Assembly (NCBI GenBank): GCA_051878315.1
Contig: JBJEJW010000062.1
Location: forward strand, 1 to 34,085
Reading direction: 5' to 3'
DNA from: W0P28-013 sp051878315
GTDB lineage: Bacteria > Bacteroidota > Bacteroidia > Bacteroidales > Paludibacteraceae
Length of the DNA stretch: 34,085 nucleotides
Below the pieces are notes generated by a model that searched no databases, was not told the DNA's origin, and saw nothing but the letters and a program-made list of their open reading frames with translations. Shown one piece after another: positions 33,656-34,085 of the stretch. A program made the translations under genes and the position numbers. The stretch's first letter is position 1; the number at the start of each line of letters is the position of its first letter.

Positions 33656-33832
33656 AAAATAATTAGCAGCGAGAAATGAGTAGTGAAAAATAAGAAAATG
33701 ACCTTGGCGGGTGTGTCAAAAATCGAGTTGAGCGTAAATTTTTGTTGCTTGACTACAAGCAATGAAACAATTCAAAAAAGAGAAAAATAGTAAAAAATAG
33801 GTTTAGTGTAAATATAATTCAAAAATTATACT

Positions 33833-33840
33833 TACTTTTG
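33833..33840 (+). promoter_or_regulatory. -7 element of the last gene
   Basis: TACTTTTG matches TAnnTTTG and is followed by CA. No clear -33. Transcription would start near 33847, giving a leader of about 163 nt before ATG 34010. Confidence 0.6.
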
Positions 33841-33853
33841 CACTTGAAACAGA

Positions 33854-33902
33854 CAACACATTACCCTCCTCCGAGCATTTTCGGGGGGGGGGTAATGTGT
33901 TG
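33854..33902 (+). promoter_or_regulatory. 5'-terminal mRNA hairpin with a G10 tract
   Basis: CAACACATTACC (33854-33865) pairs perfectly with GGTAATGTGTTG (33891-33902). Pairing continues inward against ten consecutive G (33883-33892), with two G-U pairs and one bulged G, to a GCATTT loop: about 21 bp in all. G-U pairs on the plus strand would be A-C mismatches on the minus strand, so it fits plus-strand RNA. It starts about 7 nt after the predicted transcription start. No T run follows, so it is not a terminator. Confidence 0.7.
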
Positions 33903-33915
33903 ATTATCTGATAAT
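33903..33915. repeat. 13-bp palindrome ATTATC-T-GATAAT
   Basis: A perfect inverted repeat directly after the long hairpin, about 56 nt after the predicted transcription start. It could be an operator or extend the leader structure. Function unknown. Confidence 0.4.
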
Positions 33916-34009
33916 TATAAATACACAACAAGGACAAACAACGCAAACTACGAAAATTTACGAAAACTACGCAAACAACATTTTTATAAACGTTAAATAT
34001 TAAAAAACA

Positions 34010-34085
34010 ATGAGGTACAAACTTTTACTTTTGATGTGGCTGCCGGCGCTGTTCGGCCTGCGTGCAGCCACTGTGCCGGCCGTCA
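34010..34085 (+). CDS. N-terminus of an exported protein, cut by the window end
   Basis: Only 25 codons are present: MRYKLLLLMWLPALFG followed by LRAATVPAV. This is a signal peptide with a likely cleavage after LRA or RAA. The gene continues past the window. It has its own promoter and an elaborate leader, so it is probably the first gene of its transcript. Product unknown. Confidence 0.7.
   Translation, partial: MRYKLLLLMWLPALFGLRAATVPAV

Larger units (their letters stand above)
33568..34009. other. Gene-free region between the TPR gene and the last gene
   Basis: 442 nt without a credible gene. It holds a pair of palindromes (33617-33651), a -7 element (33833-33840), a strong hairpin with a G10 tract (33854-33902), a 13-bp palindrome (33903-33915) and an A-rich leader with repeated CGAAAA and CGCAAAC words (33935-33980). 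Confidence 0.7.

Noticed and set aside
33541..33762. A 73-codon minus-strand frame
   Set aside because: It overlaps the end of the TPR gene and runs through the palindromic element; low-complexity translation and no promoter.

Overview
The window is about 34 kb of a chromosome from the phylum Bacteroidota, most likely order Bacteroidales. Two things point there. The promoters use the Bacteroidota -7 element TAnnTTTG instead of a sigma70 -10 box; a complete example precedes the tRNA gene. Many genes belong to families I know as typical of this phylum: DUF1599, DUF5683, DUF5686, DUF5606, the TGS/uridine-kinase fusion, Mrp without its Cys pair, and the type IX secretion protein PorQ. PorQ argues for a lineage with T9SS (Porphyromonas- or Paludibacter-like) over Bacteroides proper. 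Almost all of the sequence is core housekeeping. I see no insertion sequence, prophage, CRISPR array or restriction system.

Layout. 1-312: a gene-free end with a strongly structured element (21-187), a leftward promoter and the terminator of the folE operon. 342-3041 (-): nucleoside kinase, SPOR protein and folE. 3320-7631 (+): Na/Pi cotransporter, DUF1599 protein, DoxX/MauE-like membrane protein and tpiA, closed by a clear terminator. 8007-8082 (+): tRNA-Glu(CTC) with its own promoter and terminator. 8150-19346 (-): ten tightly spaced genes, glmS, ansA, mltD-like, merR-type, alkaline phosphatase, metallophosphoesterase, DUF5686 outer-membrane protein, mnmA, xseA and xseB. 19532-22360 (+): ribD, a COG0731-type radical SAM enzyme and a glycosyltransferase. 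22595-28729 (+): a GT9 glycosyltransferase, parA, parB, DUF5683, a helix-hairpin-helix protein, porQ and cmk. 28795-29886 (-): mrp. 30052-33567 (+): DUF5606 protein, a pyruvate/oxaloacetate carboxyltransferase-like enzyme, a GNAT acetyltransferase and a TPR-like exported protein. 33568-34009: a gene-free leader region with palindromic elements and a strong hairpin, ahead of a truncated gene for an exported protein (34010-end).

How the genes fit together. Several sets serve the envelope: glmS (amino-sugar precursor), the MltD-like transglycosylase, two glycosyltransferases, the DUF5686 and SPOR proteins and PorQ. Others serve nucleotide, cofactor and translation chemistry: folE, ribD, cmk, the nucleoside kinase, mnmA and tRNA-Glu, which is an MnmA-class tRNA family although this CTC isoacceptor lacks the wobble U that MnmA modifies. 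ParA/ParB handle chromosome segregation.

The least explained parts are the structured RNA-like element at the left end, the 5'-terminal hairpin with a G10 tract at the right end, a carboxyltransferase whose carrier domain has lost its biotinyl-lysine motif, and a possible one-base frameshift at the start of the GNAT gene. No intact new multi-gene system is evident.
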